38,733 bases of DNA. Source: Chamaesiphon sp. 336R_metabinner_41 (GTDB taxonomy: Bacteria; Cyanobacteriota; Cyanobacteriia; Cyanobacteriales; Chamaesiphonaceae). The stretch lies in assembly GCA_025359915.1 (NCBI GenBank), contig JANYDE010000058.1:1-38733 (forward strand), written 5' to 3'. The translations under genes were made by a program, and so were the position numbers. Every line of letters starts with the position of its first letter. Within the stretch, counting starts at the first letter, position 1. The notes below the pieces were generated by a model. It searched no databases, was not told where the DNA came from, and saw only the letters and a list, made by a program, of their open reading frames with translations. Positions 17,100 through 26,616 of the stretch are shown here, one piece after another.

Positions 17100-18794
17100 C
17101 TATTTCTTCTTCACGCTTGCCTTCTCTGCTTTAGCGGCTTTTTTGGCTGCTTCTGCGGCTGCAAAAGCTTTTTGTTTGGCTGCTTGACGTTCTTCTTCTA
17201 GTTTGTCGAGGTAGTAATGATAGTCACCGAGATAAACGCGGAACTCACCATCGCGGACTTCGACGATTTTATTCGCAACTTGAGAGATAAAATACCTGTC
17301 GTGGGAAACAATTAATGCCGTTCCATCATAGTTGATCAGGGCATTTTCGAGGGTTTCTTTAGCTGGAATATCTAGGTGGTTAGTAGGCTCATCTAGAATT
17401 AATAAGTTAGCGGGAATTAGCAGCATTTTCGCCAGAGCGAGACGAGCTTTTTCACCCCCACTGAGTGATTCAACCTTTTTAAAAACCATGTCACCAGTAA
17501 ATAAGAACTGTCCTAAAAGAGTTCTGACTGCTTCATTTTTCCAGTCAGGAACTTCATCATGAATAGTCGCTAATACTGTTTTATCTAAGTCTAATGCTTC
17601 GGCTTGATTTTGCTCGAAGTAACTCGGAATCACATTGTGTTCGCCGAGTGCAATCGTGCCACTAGTTTGATGTTCCATCCCCATGATCATTTTCAACAGG
17701 GTGGATTTACCACAACCATTGGGACCTAAGAATGCGATTCTATCACCACGTTCGATGAATAAATCTGTGCCCATAAATAGAATTTTATCACCGTAGACAT
17801 GTTCTAAATTTTTAATCTCAACTATTTCCCGACCGCTGCGAGGTGCTGGTGGAAAACGGAAGCTGAGGGTACGCATTGTTGATGCTGGTGCTTCAATTCG
17901 CTCGATTTTATCGAGGAGTTTTTCCCGACTCTTTGCTTGAGTACTCCGAGTTGCACTGGCTCGGAATTTTTCGACGAAGGCTTGTTGTTTTTCGAGTTCT
18001 TTTTGTTGCCGCTCGAAGGCATTTAATTGAGCGTATGAGTTCTCAGCTTTTTGTTCGAGGTAGGATGAATAGTTACCAAGATAGGTAGCCGAAACGCCAC
18101 GTTCTGTTTCGACGATCTGATTGCAGAGTCTGTCTAGAAACTCGCGATCGTGTGAGATAATTACCATCGGCGTTTCGAGTTTACGTAGGTAATTCTCTAA
18201 CCATTCGATCGTCTCTAAGTCTAAATGGTTAGTCGGCTCATCTAGTAGTAGTAAATCTGGGAATTGAAGTAAGATTTTGGCTAAACTCATCCGCATTTGC
18301 CAACCACCACTAAAAGCACTTACCAATCGATCGGCATCTTCCATTTCAAACCCGACTTCGGGTAAAATCTTGTCAATCTCGGCTTCTAACGCATAGCCAT
18401 TTAAGGCTTCATACAATCGCTGGAATTTATCCATCCGCGTGAGCAATTTGTCTAGCTCATCACCAGCCGCAGTTTCTAACTGATGATGGATTTGATTGAG
18501 TTCAGAGTGAACCCGATTAGCTTCTCCAAATGCTTGCCACAATTCTTCTTTGACAGTCTTCGTCGGATCCACATCAAATTCTTGATTGAGATAGGCAATA
18601 TTTAGACTATTCGGACGAATAATCTCGCCGCTAGTGGGTTCGATTTGCCCAGCGATAATCTTCATTTGGGTAGATTTACCCGCCCCATTCGCACCTACTA
18701 AGCCAATTCGATCCCCTGGCTTGACTTCCCAATTAATGTCCTTGAGGACTTCTCCTGTGGGATAAATCTTGCAGATATGTTCCAGTCGCAGCAT
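17100..18794 (-). CDS. ABC-F family ATPase
   Basis: 564 residues with two ATPase domains and no membrane segments. Domain 1: Walker A GANGAGKST, signature FSGGW, Walker B LLLLDEPTNHLD. Domain 2: Walker A GPNGCGKST, signature LSGGEKARLALA, Walker B LLILDEPTNHLD. Between them is the charged linker (about 240-320) that in this family reaches the ribosomal P-site tRNA. The C-terminus is a lysine/alanine-rich tail (KKAAKAEKASVKKK). ABC-F proteins act on stalled ribosomes in translation regulation or antibiotic protection, not in transport. The frame opens at 18848, but MLRLEHICKIYP at 18794 is the normal start. Its 3' end faces a strong terminator. Confidence 0.92.
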   Translation of the reverse strand: MLRLEHICKIYPTGEVLKDINWEVKPGDRIGLVGANGAGKSTQMKIIAGQIEPTSGEIIRPNSLNIAYLNQEFDVDPTKTVKEELWQAFGEANRVHSELNQIHHQLETAAGDELDKLLTRMDKFQRLYEALNGYALEAEIDKILPEVGFEMEDADRLVSAFSGGWQMRMSLAKILLQFPDLLLLDEPTNHLDLETIEWLENYLRKLETPMVIISHDREFLDRLCNQIVETERGVSATYLGNYSSYLEQKAENSYAQLNAFERQQKELEKQQAFVEKFRASATRSTQAKSREKLLDKIERIEAPASTMRTLSFRFPPAPRSGREIVEIKNLEHVYGDKILFMGTDLFIERGDRIAFLGPNGCGKSTLLKMIMGMEHQTSGTIALGEHNVIPSYFEQNQAEALDLDKTVLATIHDEVPDWKNEAVRTLLGQFLFTGDMVFKKVESLSGGEKARLALAKMLLIPANLLILDEPTNHLDIPAKETLENALINYDGTALIVSHDRYFISQVANKIVEVRDGEFRVYLGDYHYYLDKLEEERQAAKQKAFAAAEAAKKAAKAEKASVKKK

Positions 18795-18902
18795 GAAATT
18801 AATTTTCTCCAGGAGTAGGTGAGAGGAGGGCGAGTATCCCAAGTCCATTTTAACAAAACTTTACCACAATTGAGAGTGGAGGGGGAAAGGGGGTGGAAAA
18901 TG

Positions 18903-18967
18903 GATAGTTGATAGTGCGTTTGGACGCAAGCGTCCTTTTGTCGCCCTATTCCCTATTCCCTATTCCC
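18903..18967. repeat. Heptamer repeats and hairpin between ABC-F and cpcS
   Basis: A GATAGTTGATAG stretch at about 18903-18914, a hairpin GGACGC-AA-GCGTCC at 18922-18935 followed by TTTT, and three units of CCCTATT at 18944-18967. The last is the reverse complement of the AGGGAAT unit in the array at 20256-20311. Confidence 0.65.
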
Positions 18968-19011
18968 AAACTTGCTAAAATTAAGATTGAGTTAGTAAGA
19001 CAAAGCCGCCA

Positions 19012-19614
19012 ATGATGGATGTAATGGAGTTTTTTCAGCACAGTGCTGGTAGATGGAGATCGAAGCGGATCACTCATCACCTGGCATTTAGAAGATCGGA
19101 GATGGGTGAATCAGAGATTGAGGTGAAGGCATTAGCCGCCACAGATCCGGACATAATTGAGCTGTGTGAATCCCATCAAGTCGATCCCAGTTTAGCGGTA
19201 GGCGGCTGCTGTGTAACTTGGGCGGCTTCGATGGGTTGGGATCAGGAAGGCGAGAATCATGAAGGTAAAACTGTCTTCGCCCTAGTTCCCGATCCCGAAC
19301 AACCTCATAGCGGTCAATTGTTGCGCGATCGAGGGTATGCTGAAATTGTCTCTGTTGTGGGACATTATCAGATGGATAATGATGGCGGATTGGTTTTGAC
19401 AACAGAATATGACATCATGAGTTCGGTTGAGCGATTTTGGTTCCCCAGTCCAAATGTTCGAGTTCGCAGTAGTACTGTCAAACGGATGGGTGGATTTAGT
19501 ACCGCCACATTCTGCACCGAAACTCGTTGGCTAGGTGACTCAAACAGCGATACTGTCGCGACTGAATCGGCGAATATAGATTCTAATTTAATTCTCTCTC
19601 CGCTGGGTTGGTGA
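19012..19614 (+). CDS. cpcS: Phycobilin lyase of the CpcS/CpeS family
   Basis: Attaches bilin chromophores to a cysteine of phycobiliproteins, needed for phycobilisome assembly. About 200 residues. Recognisable are the N-terminal MEFFQHSAGRWRSKRITHHL, the LLRDRGYAEIVSVVGHY strand pair, TTEYD and VERFWFPSPNVRVRSS, all along the lipocalin-like barrel of the family. Which subunit or bilin it serves is not shown by sequence. Start is ATGATG; either may be used. Its TGA stop overlaps the GTG start of the next gene (GTGA), so the two are translationally coupled. Confidence 0.88.
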   Translation: MMDVMEFFQHSAGRWRSKRITHHLAFRRSEMGESEIEVKALAATDPDIIELCESHQVDPSLAVGGCCVTWAASMGWDQEGENHEGKTVFALVPDPEQPHSGQLLRDRGYAEIVSVVGHYQMDNDGGLVLTTEYDIMSSVERFWFPSPNVRVRSSTVKRMGGFSTATFCTETRWLGDSNSDTVATESANIDSNLILSPLGW

Positions 19615-20150
19615 TAACTAGCAAAGAAACTGAAAAATATGATGTTGGAGTGCAATATCTCCAACGCATTCAATCCCTGTTACCAGATCCACAGATGGTG
19701 GATGTAATGGATAATTTACGCGATCGAGTCTCGATTTGCAACTGGATTGGCGAATACATCGAAGCTGTCAATATCTTGCTTCAAGCTCATCTTAATGCTT
19801 GTCATGACTGTTTCGACTCGCGCGACCGCAAATCGATCGATATCTTTGCCATTCCATTGGCATCATCGGTGCGATTAGATGGCTTTTGCAATATTACTAC
19901 CGTACCGACGACAATTCTAGTCGATGTGGGCAGAGTCGCACCAGCCGATTGGTTGGCTCTAGTCGCCCATGAGTACGCTCACGCTCATTTAGGCTTCCCA
20001 GGTCACGATCGCGAATACGCTATGGTTCTGAGCCATTTATGCTTAGGATTAGGCTTTCCACAACCATCTACAATCCCAAACGATCGTAGTTTATACTATT
20101 GGCCGCCATATTCAGCCTCGATCGATCCATTAGCTTTTTGGCGGGGATAG
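19611..20150 (+). CDS. HExxH-motif protein coupled to cpcS
   Basis: 179 residues of unknown family. The notable feature is LVAHEYAHAHLGFPGHDREY at about 122-141: HEYAH is the zinc-protease HExxH motif in a hydrophobic helix, with further histidines in HAHLGFPGH. The first half is helical (LQRIQSLLPDP, NLRDRVSICNWIGEYIEAVN), followed by VPTTILVDVGRVAPADWLAL. No signal peptide. A GTG start shares GTGA with the cpcS stop; a TTG one codon upstream is less likely. Coupling suggests a role near phycobiliprotein maturation or turnover, but this is inference. It could also be an inactive protease fold. Confidence 0.7.
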   Translation: MITSKETEKYDVGVQYLQRIQSLLPDPQMVDVMDNLRDRVSICNWIGEYIEAVNILLQAHLNACHDCFDSRDRKSIDIFAIPLASSVRLDGFCNITTVPTTILVDVGRVAPADWLALVAHEYAHAHLGFPGHDREYAMVLSHLCLGLGFPQPSTIPNDRSLYYWPPYSASIDPLAFWRG

Positions 20151-20216
20151 GGAGGGGAAAGGGGAAAGGGAGATCGACTAAACCACTAAACCACTCTAAA
20201 TGTCTAACTTGACACT

Positions 20217-20374
20217 AGACTTCCTGCGAAAGTCAGGGGATAGGGGATAGGGGATAGGGAATAGGGAATAGGGAATAGGGAATAGGGAATAGGGAATAGG
20301 GAATAGGGAATAGGGGGAACTATAGATAAAAACGGTACTGAAAAAGATTCTATTTTTACTTTCGCAGGAGGTCT
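20217..20374. repeat. Candidate nonautonomous element with 17-bp imperfect terminal inverted repeats
   Basis: 20217-20233 (AGACTTCCTGCGAAAGT) and 20358-20374 (ACTTTCGCAGGAGGTCT) are reverse complements with one mismatch. Each end is also partly self-palindromic. The interior holds the heptamer array listed next. No open reading frame. Confidence 0.55.
20235..20311. repeat. Heptanucleotide tandem array, 11 units
   Basis: Three units of AGGGGAT followed by eight exact units of AGGGAAT. Such short tandemly repeated repetitive sequences are a cyanobacterial hallmark. Copy number is likely variable. The surrounding spacer from 20151 to 20477 has no other gene. Confidence 0.9.
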
Positions 20375-20411
20375 ACTGGGAAGGGAATATAATTCAGCAA
20401 CCCAACAACGT

Positions 20412-20453
20412 GAGGTAGGGGTAATTCATAAATTATCCCTACCTCGCGTTTTT
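20412..20453. terminator. Hairpin terminator between convergent genes
   Basis: 15-bp stem with one G-T pair (20412-20426 with 20431-20445), loop CATA, followed on the plus strand by GCGTTTTT. Its loop region (AATTCATAAATT) resembles that of the hairpin at 17042-17087. It could stop plus-strand readthrough and, less clearly, end glnB. Confidence 0.6.
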
Positions 20454-20477
20454 GATCCGATTGGCGTTCGTTATCAA

Positions 20478-20822
<345 letters not shown>

Positions 20823-20904
20823 TTACTCCTGAATGTGTGTTTATATACTAGATTTTAGCTGCACCAACTCGATCTTTTGTATCATTGTTAGACCAGATAA
20901 ACAT

Positions 20905-20918
20905 GTAACTTTGGCTAC
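20905..20918 (-). promoter_or_regulatory. NtcA binding site upstream of glnB
   Basis: GTA-ACTTTGGC-TAC, a perfect GTA-N8-TAC signature of the nitrogen regulator NtcA. On the glnB strand a TACAAA (weak -10, 20875-20880) follows after 24 bases, within the usual 20-24 base spacing. This fits NtcA activation of glnB under nitrogen limitation, known in other cyanobacteria. Confidence 0.65.
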
Positions 20919-21006
20919 AAAATACCAAGATCGCAGTCTTTGCGAATCTAAATTTTTGCATATTAAATCCAAAATTGGTAGCGATCGATACCGATTGTAA
21001 TGTCAC

Positions 21007-22503
21007 TTAGCTGCATCTACCACAGATTAAAGTCAAATTCTTTAGTCGTAATGCTAGCAGATCGTTTAAAATGGCGGCATCATACCGCCATTCCCAATTA
21101 CCTTCAGCAATCCCTGGAAAATTCATTCTGGCTGTACCATCCAAACCCAAGACATCTTGAAGTGGAAAAATCGCAATATTGGCGACAGAAGTCATCGCCA
21201 AGCGAATCGTATCCCAATGAACTCCCGCTGCACTAATCCCACCTGAATATAACAAGAATCGATCGCGTTCCCGACCGCTTATTTTCTCGAACCAACCAAC
21301 AGTTGTATCATTATCATGGGTACCTGTATAGACGACGAAATTGCGTCCATAATTAAATGGTAAAAAGGGATTACCATTGTCAGAACCGAACGCAAATTGC
21401 AATACTTTCATCCCAGGAAAACCGAACTGATCTCTGAGAGCTTCGACATCTGGAGTAATTACTCCTAAGTCTTCAGCTAGGATCGGTAAATGCCCCCATT
21501 TATGTTGAATGGTGGCGAATAATTCTGCACCTGGAGCTTTAATCCAGCGTCCATTCATGGCTGTAAGTTCGCCTTGTTCGACTGCCCAAAATGCTTGGAA
21601 TCCGCGAAAGTGATCCACACGAATTACATCGACTAATTTTAGCAGCGATTCAAATCTTTGAATCCACCAATTGAATTGCGTATGAGCTAATTGCTCCCAG
21701 TTATAGACTGGATTTCCCCATAGTTGTCCAGTTTCGCTAAAGTAGTCAGGTGGCACGCCAGCCATGAGAGCCGCTGCACCTGTTTCGGGATCGAGTTCAA
21801 AGAATTCTTGATTTGCCCAGACATCCGCGCTATCGTGAGCAACATAAATTGGAATATCACCGATGATTTCAATCTCATGTTTATGAGCATACTGTCTGAG
21901 TGCAGACCATTGTTCAAAGAATTTGAACTGAATAAATTTATGGTAACTAATTTGATGTTTGAGTTGATTTTGCCAGTGAATGAGCGCAATCGGTTCGCGC
22001 TTGACTAGATCGATCTCTTCCCATTCATGCCAGCTCTTATTACCATGAGCTTCTCGCACTGCCATAAATAAAGCATAGTCATCCAACCAATAAATCTGAC
22101 CGTGACAGAAATTATCGAAGGCAGTTTTTTGATCTTTATCGGCTGTTTGCTCGAATCGATCGAATGCCGAATGATATAATTTGGTCTTGGTTTCGATCGC
22201 TAATGGAAAATTGACCTTACCAGTAGAAAATGTCGGTAGATTTGCTAGATCCGCTGGAGTCAGCAATCCATCTTCTAAGAGTTTAAGTGGACTCAGGAGT
22301 AACGGATTGCCCGCGATCGCCGAATAACACATATAGGGCGAGTTACCATAACCCGTCGGTCCTAATGGTAATATCTGCCAATATTTTTGTTTGGCATTGT
22401 GTAAAAAGTCAATGAATGTATACGCATCTTCACCCAAATCGCCAATCCCGAAGGGGCTAGGTAGTGAGGTGGGATGAAGGAGAATTCCACTGGAACGAGT
22501 CAT
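21007..22503 (-). CDS. malQ: 4-alpha-glucanotransferase (amylomaltase)
   Basis: Transfers alpha-1,4-glucan segments between maltodextrins, in cyanobacterial glycogen breakdown. 498 residues, normal for GH77. N-terminus RSSGILLHPTSLPSPFGIGD and QILPLGPTGYGNSPY are family signatures. Catalytic residues: nucleophile Asp in VIRVDHFRGF, acid/base Glu in LAEDLGVI, stabilising Asp in GTHDNDT. All present. It lies downstream of trpB on the same strand, but palindromes between them make a separate transcript likely. Confidence 0.96.
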   Translation of the reverse strand: MTRSSGILLHPTSLPSPFGIGDLGEDAYTFIDFLHNAKQKYWQILPLGPTGYGNSPYMCYSAIAGNPLLLSPLKLLEDGLLTPADLANLPTFSTGKVNFPLAIETKTKLYHSAFDRFEQTADKDQKTAFDNFCHGQIYWLDDYALFMAVREAHGNKSWHEWEEIDLVKREPIALIHWQNQLKHQISYHKFIQFKFFEQWSALRQYAHKHEIEIIGDIPIYVAHDSADVWANQEFFELDPETGAAALMAGVPPDYFSETGQLWGNPVYNWEQLAHTQFNWWIQRFESLLKLVDVIRVDHFRGFQAFWAVEQGELTAMNGRWIKAPGAELFATIQHKWGHLPILAEDLGVITPDVEALRDQFGFPGMKVLQFAFGSDNGNPFLPFNYGRNFVVYTGTHDNDTTVGWFEKISGRERDRFLLYSGGISAAGVHWDTIRLAMTSVANIAIFPLQDVLGLDGTARMNFPGIAEGNWEWRYDAAILNDLLALRLKNLTLICGRCS

Positions 22504-22543
22504 AAATGAGGAGGAGAGGGGGACTTGACTACGGCGGAGATCT

Positions 22544-22680
22544 GACCCACCCCGAATGAGCCTTAAGGCTCATTCGCCCCTCCTAGGAGGGGATTTTCAC
22601 TCCAGCCTTAACATTTGGGGTAAATCCCCTCTTCGGAGGGGTGGCGCGTAGCGACGGGGTGGGTAGATCTACGCAACAAC
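22544..22680. repeat. Cluster of palindromes downstream of trpB
   Basis: A perfect 24-base palindrome at 22553-22576 (half-site CGAATGAGCCTT), a perfect 16-base palindrome CCCCTCCTAGGAGGGG at 22577-22592 followed by ATTTT, and a CCCCTC-TTCG-GAGGGG stem with a TTCG tetraloop at 22626-22641. The outer parts ACCCACCCCG and CGGGGTGGGT (22545-22554 and 22655-22664) also pair, so the whole may fold as one structure. On the minus strand it probably ends trpB. Confidence 0.75.
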
Positions 22681-22688
22681 TCGAAAAA

Positions 22689-23930
22689 CTAAAATTTCAA
22701 CACCTTAGCAACAGTCTGTACATCCTTATCCCCACGTCCCGAACAATTGATCACAATTTTGGGACTACCAGAGAGTTGAGGACAGAGAGTTTCTAGGTAT
22801 GCGATCGCGTGGGATGTTTCTAGAGCGGGTATAATGCCCTCTAGCTTGGATAGTAACTGAAACGCAACTAAAGCCTCAGCATCAGTCACACTATAATATT
22901 CTGCTCGTCCCATATCTTTGAAATAGCTATGTTCTGGCCCTACACCAGGATAGTCTAATCCGGCACTGATGGAATGTGCCTCAGCAACTTGTCCATCATC
23001 ATCCTGCAACAGATAACTCATCGCGCCATGTAGAACACCTGGACGACCTTTAGTCAGCGTTGCGGCATGTTTTTCAGTCTCAACACCTTCGCCTGCGGCT
23101 TCCACCCCAATCAGGCGCACAGATGGCTCCTTGACGAATTCGTGAAATAATCCCATCGCATTAGAACCACCCCCGATGCAAGCCAGGAGAATATCTGGTA
23201 AACCGCCCCATTTTTCCATCGCTTGAGCGCGGGTTTCCACCCCAATAATCGCATGAAAATCGCGGACAATCATCGGATAAGGATGTGGCCCAGCCACCGA
23301 ACCGAGGATATAATGAGTCGTCTCTACATTCGTCACCCAATCCCGAATTGCTTCCGAAGTTGCATCCTTGAGCGTACCAGTTCCCGCAGCTACCGGACGT
23401 ACTTCCGCACCCAGTAATTGCATCCGAAATACATTTAGCTCCTGACGTTTCATATCTTCCACGCCCATGAAGATGACGCAATCCAGCCCAAATCGAGCGC
23501 AGACAGTCGCTGTAGCTACTCCATGCTGTCCCGCACCAGTCTCGGCAATTACCCGTTGCTTGCCCATCCGTTTGGCAAGGAGTACTTGCGCCAAAGCATT
23601 ATTAATCTTGTGGGCACCAGTATGATTTAAGTCTTCTCGTTTGAGGTAAATCTGGGCACCAGTGCCATCGGGACGGGCATAACGTTCCGTCAGACGTTCG
23701 GCGAAATAGAGGGGGCTAGGTCTGCCCACATAGTCGCGTAGCAGTCCATTTAGTTCTTGCTGAAATTCAGTAGTTTTGGAATAACGATAATACTCAGCCT
23801 CGAATTCTAGCAGAGCTGGCATCAACGTCTCTGGTACATATTTTCCCCCAAACTTGCCAAACCGACCGAGACTGTCTGGCTGTTGGGTTGACTGACGATT
23901 TTGGCTGGGTGAGAGGGGCGTTTGAGTCAT
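22689..23930 (-). CDS. trpB: Tryptophan synthase beta chain
   Basis: Joins indole and serine to tryptophan using pyridoxal phosphate; works with TrpA, whose gene is not in this window. 413 residues. The PLP lysine is Lys108 in [11 protein letters not shown]. The phosphate-binding loop GGGSNAMG and the [10 protein letters not shown] loop are intact. N-terminus [19 protein letters not shown] is typical. The frame is open to 24050, but the ATG at 23930 gives a normal start, MTQTPLSPS. trpC lies about 1.6 kb upstream with nadA and a DUF5340 gene between; not a compact trp operon. Confidence 0.97.
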   Translation of the reverse strand: MTQTPLSPSQNRQSTQQPDSLGRFGKFGGKYVPETLMPALLEFEAEYYRYSKTTEFQQELNGLLRDYVGRPSPLYFAERLTERYARPDGTGAQIYLKREDLNHTGAHKINNALAQVLLAKRMGKQRVIAETGAGQHGVATATVCARFGLDCVIFMGVEDMKRQELNVFRMQLLGAEVRPVAAGTGTLKDATSEAIRDWVTNVETTHYILGSVAGPHPYPMIVRDFHAIIGVETRAQAMEKWGGLPDILLACIGGGSNAMGLFHEFVKEPSVRLIGVEAAGEGVETEKHAATLTKGRPGVLHGAMSYLLQDDDGQVAEAHSISAGLDYPGVGPEHSYFKDMGRAEYYSVTDAEALVAFQLLSKLEGIIPALETSHAIAYLETLCPQLSGSPKIVINCSGRGDKDVQTVAKVLKF

Positions 23931-24061
23931 GTTTTGATGGTGGGATGTCTGGCGATGGCAATTGACCTCGATCGATATATTATACCGCTGCTCGCTCGCC
24001 CCTATCCATCGCGATCGGCAAGGGTGCAAAATACTTGATGGTGGAAGCAATACAAGAAAAA

Positions 24062-25024
24062 TTAACTCATCTCTAACATCCGTTGCATCGGACGTAGAGC
24101 GGCTAATCGGACATCTTCAGGCATCGTGATTTCAGGAGTTCGATCGCGCATTGCCAGATATAATTTTTCAAGTGTATTCAACCGCATGTGTGGGCATTCA
24201 TTACAAGCACAATTAGTCGTTGGCGGCGCAGGGATAAACTCTTTTTGCGGTTGAGCCTTCTGCATCTGGTGAATGATACCTGGTTCAGTCGCGATAATAA
24301 ATTGAGTACTCTGACTTTCAGCAGTGTATTTTAATAAGGCACTAGTTGATCCGATAAAATCGGCATGTTGCAATACCGCTTCCTCGCACTCTGGATGCGC
24401 GATTACTTCAGCATTAGGATGATTGATTTTGAGCTGAACTAACTTCTTTTCCGAGAAGATTTCATGTACCATACAACTCCCTTGCCATAGTACCATTTCT
24501 CGATCGGCTTGCTGCATCACATAGCGACCTAAATTGCGATCGGGTGCAAAGATAATTCCCTGTCCTGGTGGAATTTGTTTGACAATTTTGACAGCATTTG
24601 AACTGGTACAAATAATATCACTCAGAGCCTTAATATCTGCTGTACAGTTAATATAAGTAATTACAATATGGTCGGGATATTTAGCTTTGAATGCAGCAAA
24701 AGAATCGGGGGGACAACTATCAGCTAGCGAACATCCCGCCGCCAAATCTGGTAATAGTACTAATTTCTGTGGATTCAAAATCTTGGCAGTTTCTGCCATA
24801 AAATGAACGCCAGCAAAAACGATAACATCGGCATCAGTACTAGCCGCTCGGCGAGATAATTCTAACGAATCCCCAATAAAATCCGCTACATCCTGAATCT
24901 CCGAATCCTGATAATAATGCGCCAAGATCACAGCATTCATTGATTGTTTCAACCCCTGAATTGCTGCGACAACATCAACAGGGATGAGATCTTGATTAGC
25001 AGTCGGACGTGCGGTGACAAACAT
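24062..25024 (-). CDS. nadA: Quinolinate synthase
   Basis: Condenses iminoaspartate with dihydroxyacetone phosphate to quinolinate in de novo NAD synthesis, using a [4Fe-4S] cluster. 320 residues. Family motifs: [41 protein letters not shown]. The likely cluster cysteines are one in [10 protein letters not shown], one in HPECEEAV and one in [10 protein letters not shown]. Start ATG at 25024. Neither nadB nor nadC is adjacent. 131 bases separate it from trpB, so co-transcription is possible but not shown. Confidence 0.96.
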   Translation of the reverse strand: MFVTARPTANQDLIPVDVVAAIQGLKQSMNAVILAHYYQDSEIQDVADFIGDSLELSRRAASTDADVIVFAGVHFMAETAKILNPQKLVLLPDLAAGCSLADSCPPDSFAAFKAKYPDHIVITYINCTADIKALSDIICTSSNAVKIVKQIPPGQGIIFAPDRNLGRYVMQQADREMVLWQGSCMVHEIFSEKKLVQLKINHPNAEVIAHPECEEAVLQHADFIGSTSALLKYTAESQSTQFIIATEPGIIHQMQKAQPQKEFIPAPPTTNCACNECPHMRLNTLEKLYLAMRDRTPEITMPEDVRLAALRPMQRMLEMS

Positions 25025-25202
25025 TTAAGTCGTTGGGATTGGGGTACTTAGTTCAGTCTATTTTTTAATTATAGTAGATTTTACCAGAATGCCAAGTATT
25101 GAGCGTTGGTAGCAATCCCATTTGATTTCCTAGTCGTAATGCAACCTGTAGGGATATGGTTCTTTAAGTTCCTTTGCCCTTTCCCCTACTCCATCGGCAT
25201 GG

Positions 25203-25457
25203 CTAATCTCTCGTCGCAACTTCTTCTTTACTCAGTAATGAATTGAGTGCCCAAACGTGCTCTATTTCCATCTGTTGGTTTCGACAAGTATCTTCCAACA
25301 ATTTGTGTTGAGATAAAGCTTTGCGGAGCGTGACGATTAACTGTTGGACTCGTTCTCTGACGATCGGATCGCGATCGGCTGTTATCATGGTTTGACGTTC
25401 GAGAACTTGTAAAATCAGTTCGTAATGTACTAATGAAGGTAGTTTAATAGGATCCAT
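25203..25457 (-). CDS. DUF5340-type conserved cyanobacterial protein
   Basis: 84 residues, highly helical and charged, starting MDPIKLPSLVHYELILQVLE, then RQTMITADRDP and QQLIVTLRKALSQHKLLED. The sequence fits the cyanobacterial DUF5340 family from memory of its pattern. No membrane span, no known function. It lies just after trpC on the same strand (55 bases between), a possible shared transcript. Confidence 0.75.
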   Translation of the reverse strand: MDPIKLPSLVHYELILQVLERQTMITADRDPIVRERVQQLIVTLRKALSQHKLLEDTCRNQQMEIEHVWALNSLLSKEEVATRD

Positions 25458-25512
25458 GAATCTGAATTCACCCGATCCTCAATGGATGGGTGATTATATT
25501 AGGTGGGTAGAT

Positions 25513-26397
25513 TTACATTGCAAACAGACTGACAATGCCCTGTCCAGGATCGTCTTGCTTTACTAATGATTCCCCAATTAGCACCGCAGTTGCACCAGCG
25601 TCGGCGACTATTTTGAGATCTTCAGCAGTATGTAAGCCAGATTCACTGACAATGAGGATTTCTCGATCGAGTATTTCTTGTTTTCGCGATGCTAGAAGTG
25701 TCTGGGTAGTCTGTAAATCTACACTGAAAGTAGCGAGATCGCGATTATTAATCCCGATCAATTTTACACCCTTCAATTTTAACACTCGATCGAACTCTTC
25801 CTCAGTATGTACCTCGATTAGAGCTGTCATTCCCAATACCTCAACAATCTTGAGGAAGTACTGAAGATCGCTATCTTCCAAAATTGCTGCAATCAATAAT
25901 ACCGCATCAGCACCATGAGCGCGAGCATAGTAGATTTGGTAGGGATAAATCACAAATTCCTTACACAACAGCGGTAAATCCACCGCCTGACGCACAGCCG
26001 CCAGATTCTCGAAACTACCCTGAAAAAACTTGCTATCAGTCAACACCGACAAACAACTAGCACCACCGCGCTGATAGGATTTGGCAATTTCCACCGCATC
26101 GAAGTCCTCCCTAATCACCCCCTTGCTAGGAGAAGCCTTCTTCACTTCGGCGATGACAGCGGGATAAGTCCTACCCTGCTTGAGGGCACCCAAAAAGTCC
26201 AAGGGTGGTGTCATGACCTCGACCCGCTTTTTGAGCTTGTCTAGGGGCATTTTGTCCCGCATCGGGGGGATTTCTCGCTCCTTGTACCAGACAATCTCTT
26301 CGAGGATATGTTCGGGCTGAGAATCGGGAACTACAATCTGATACTCAAGTGGACCAACATTTACGGATGAACTAGGCGGGCGACGACGGATTTTCAT
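25513..26397 (-). CDS. trpC: Indole-3-glycerol-phosphate synthase
   Basis: Closes the indole ring in tryptophan synthesis. 294 residues; the cyanobacterial form carries an extra N-terminal stretch ([20 protein letters not shown]) before the barrel. Barrel motifs: [14 protein letters not shown] (catalytic lysine), [51 protein letters not shown] and AVLIGESLV. The frame is open to 26451, but that part is repeat-derived; the ATG at 26397 is the normal start. Monofunctional, with no fused TrpF. Confidence 0.96.
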   Translation of the reverse strand: MKIRRRPPSSSVNVGPLEYQIVVPDSQPEHILEEIVWYKEREIPPMRDKMPLDKLKKRVEVMTPPLDFLGALKQGRTYPAVIAEVKKASPSKGVIREDFDAVEIAKSYQRGGASCLSVLTDSKFFQGSFENLAAVRQAVDLPLLCKEFVIYPYQIYYARAHGADAVLLIAAILEDSDLQYFLKIVEVLGMTALIEVHTEEEFDRVLKLKGVKLIGINNRDLATFSVDLQTTQTLLASRKQEILDREILIVSESGLHTAEDLKIVADAGATAVLIGESLVKQDDPGQGIVSLFAM

Positions 26398-26438
26398 GGA
26401 GGGGGTGGATGGTGTGGGTGATGGAGTTGCTGCGGAGA

Positions 26439-26597
26439 TTTTTACCCCCAACCCCCTTGTAAAGCGGCGTTTTTATGTCTAGGGTTCCCCCCGAATAAAA
26501 AAACGACAAGACAGGGGGCTTTCCGGCTCTCTCCCATTTGAGAGAGAATGCTTTCTGGCTCCCTCCCCTTTCTAAGGGGAGGGCTGGGGTGGGGTAA
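26439..26597. repeat. MITE-like repeat, copy 1
   Basis: Starts TTTTTACCCCCAACCCCC (26439 on) and ends GGGAGGGCTGGGGTGGGG (to 26597). The two ends are roughly inverted-complementary. Both ends are shared with the copy at 28812-28928: the left 26 bases are identical. Interior differs; it holds the GAATAAAAAAACGACAAGAC motif also found at 830-850. Lies between holA and trpC. Confidence 0.65.
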
Positions 26598-26616
26598 AGA
26601 TCTATGCAGCAACTAT

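Noticed and set aside
19608-19610. TTG as start of the HExxH gene
   Set aside because: GTG one codon later overlaps the cpcS stop as GTGA, a more usual coupling.
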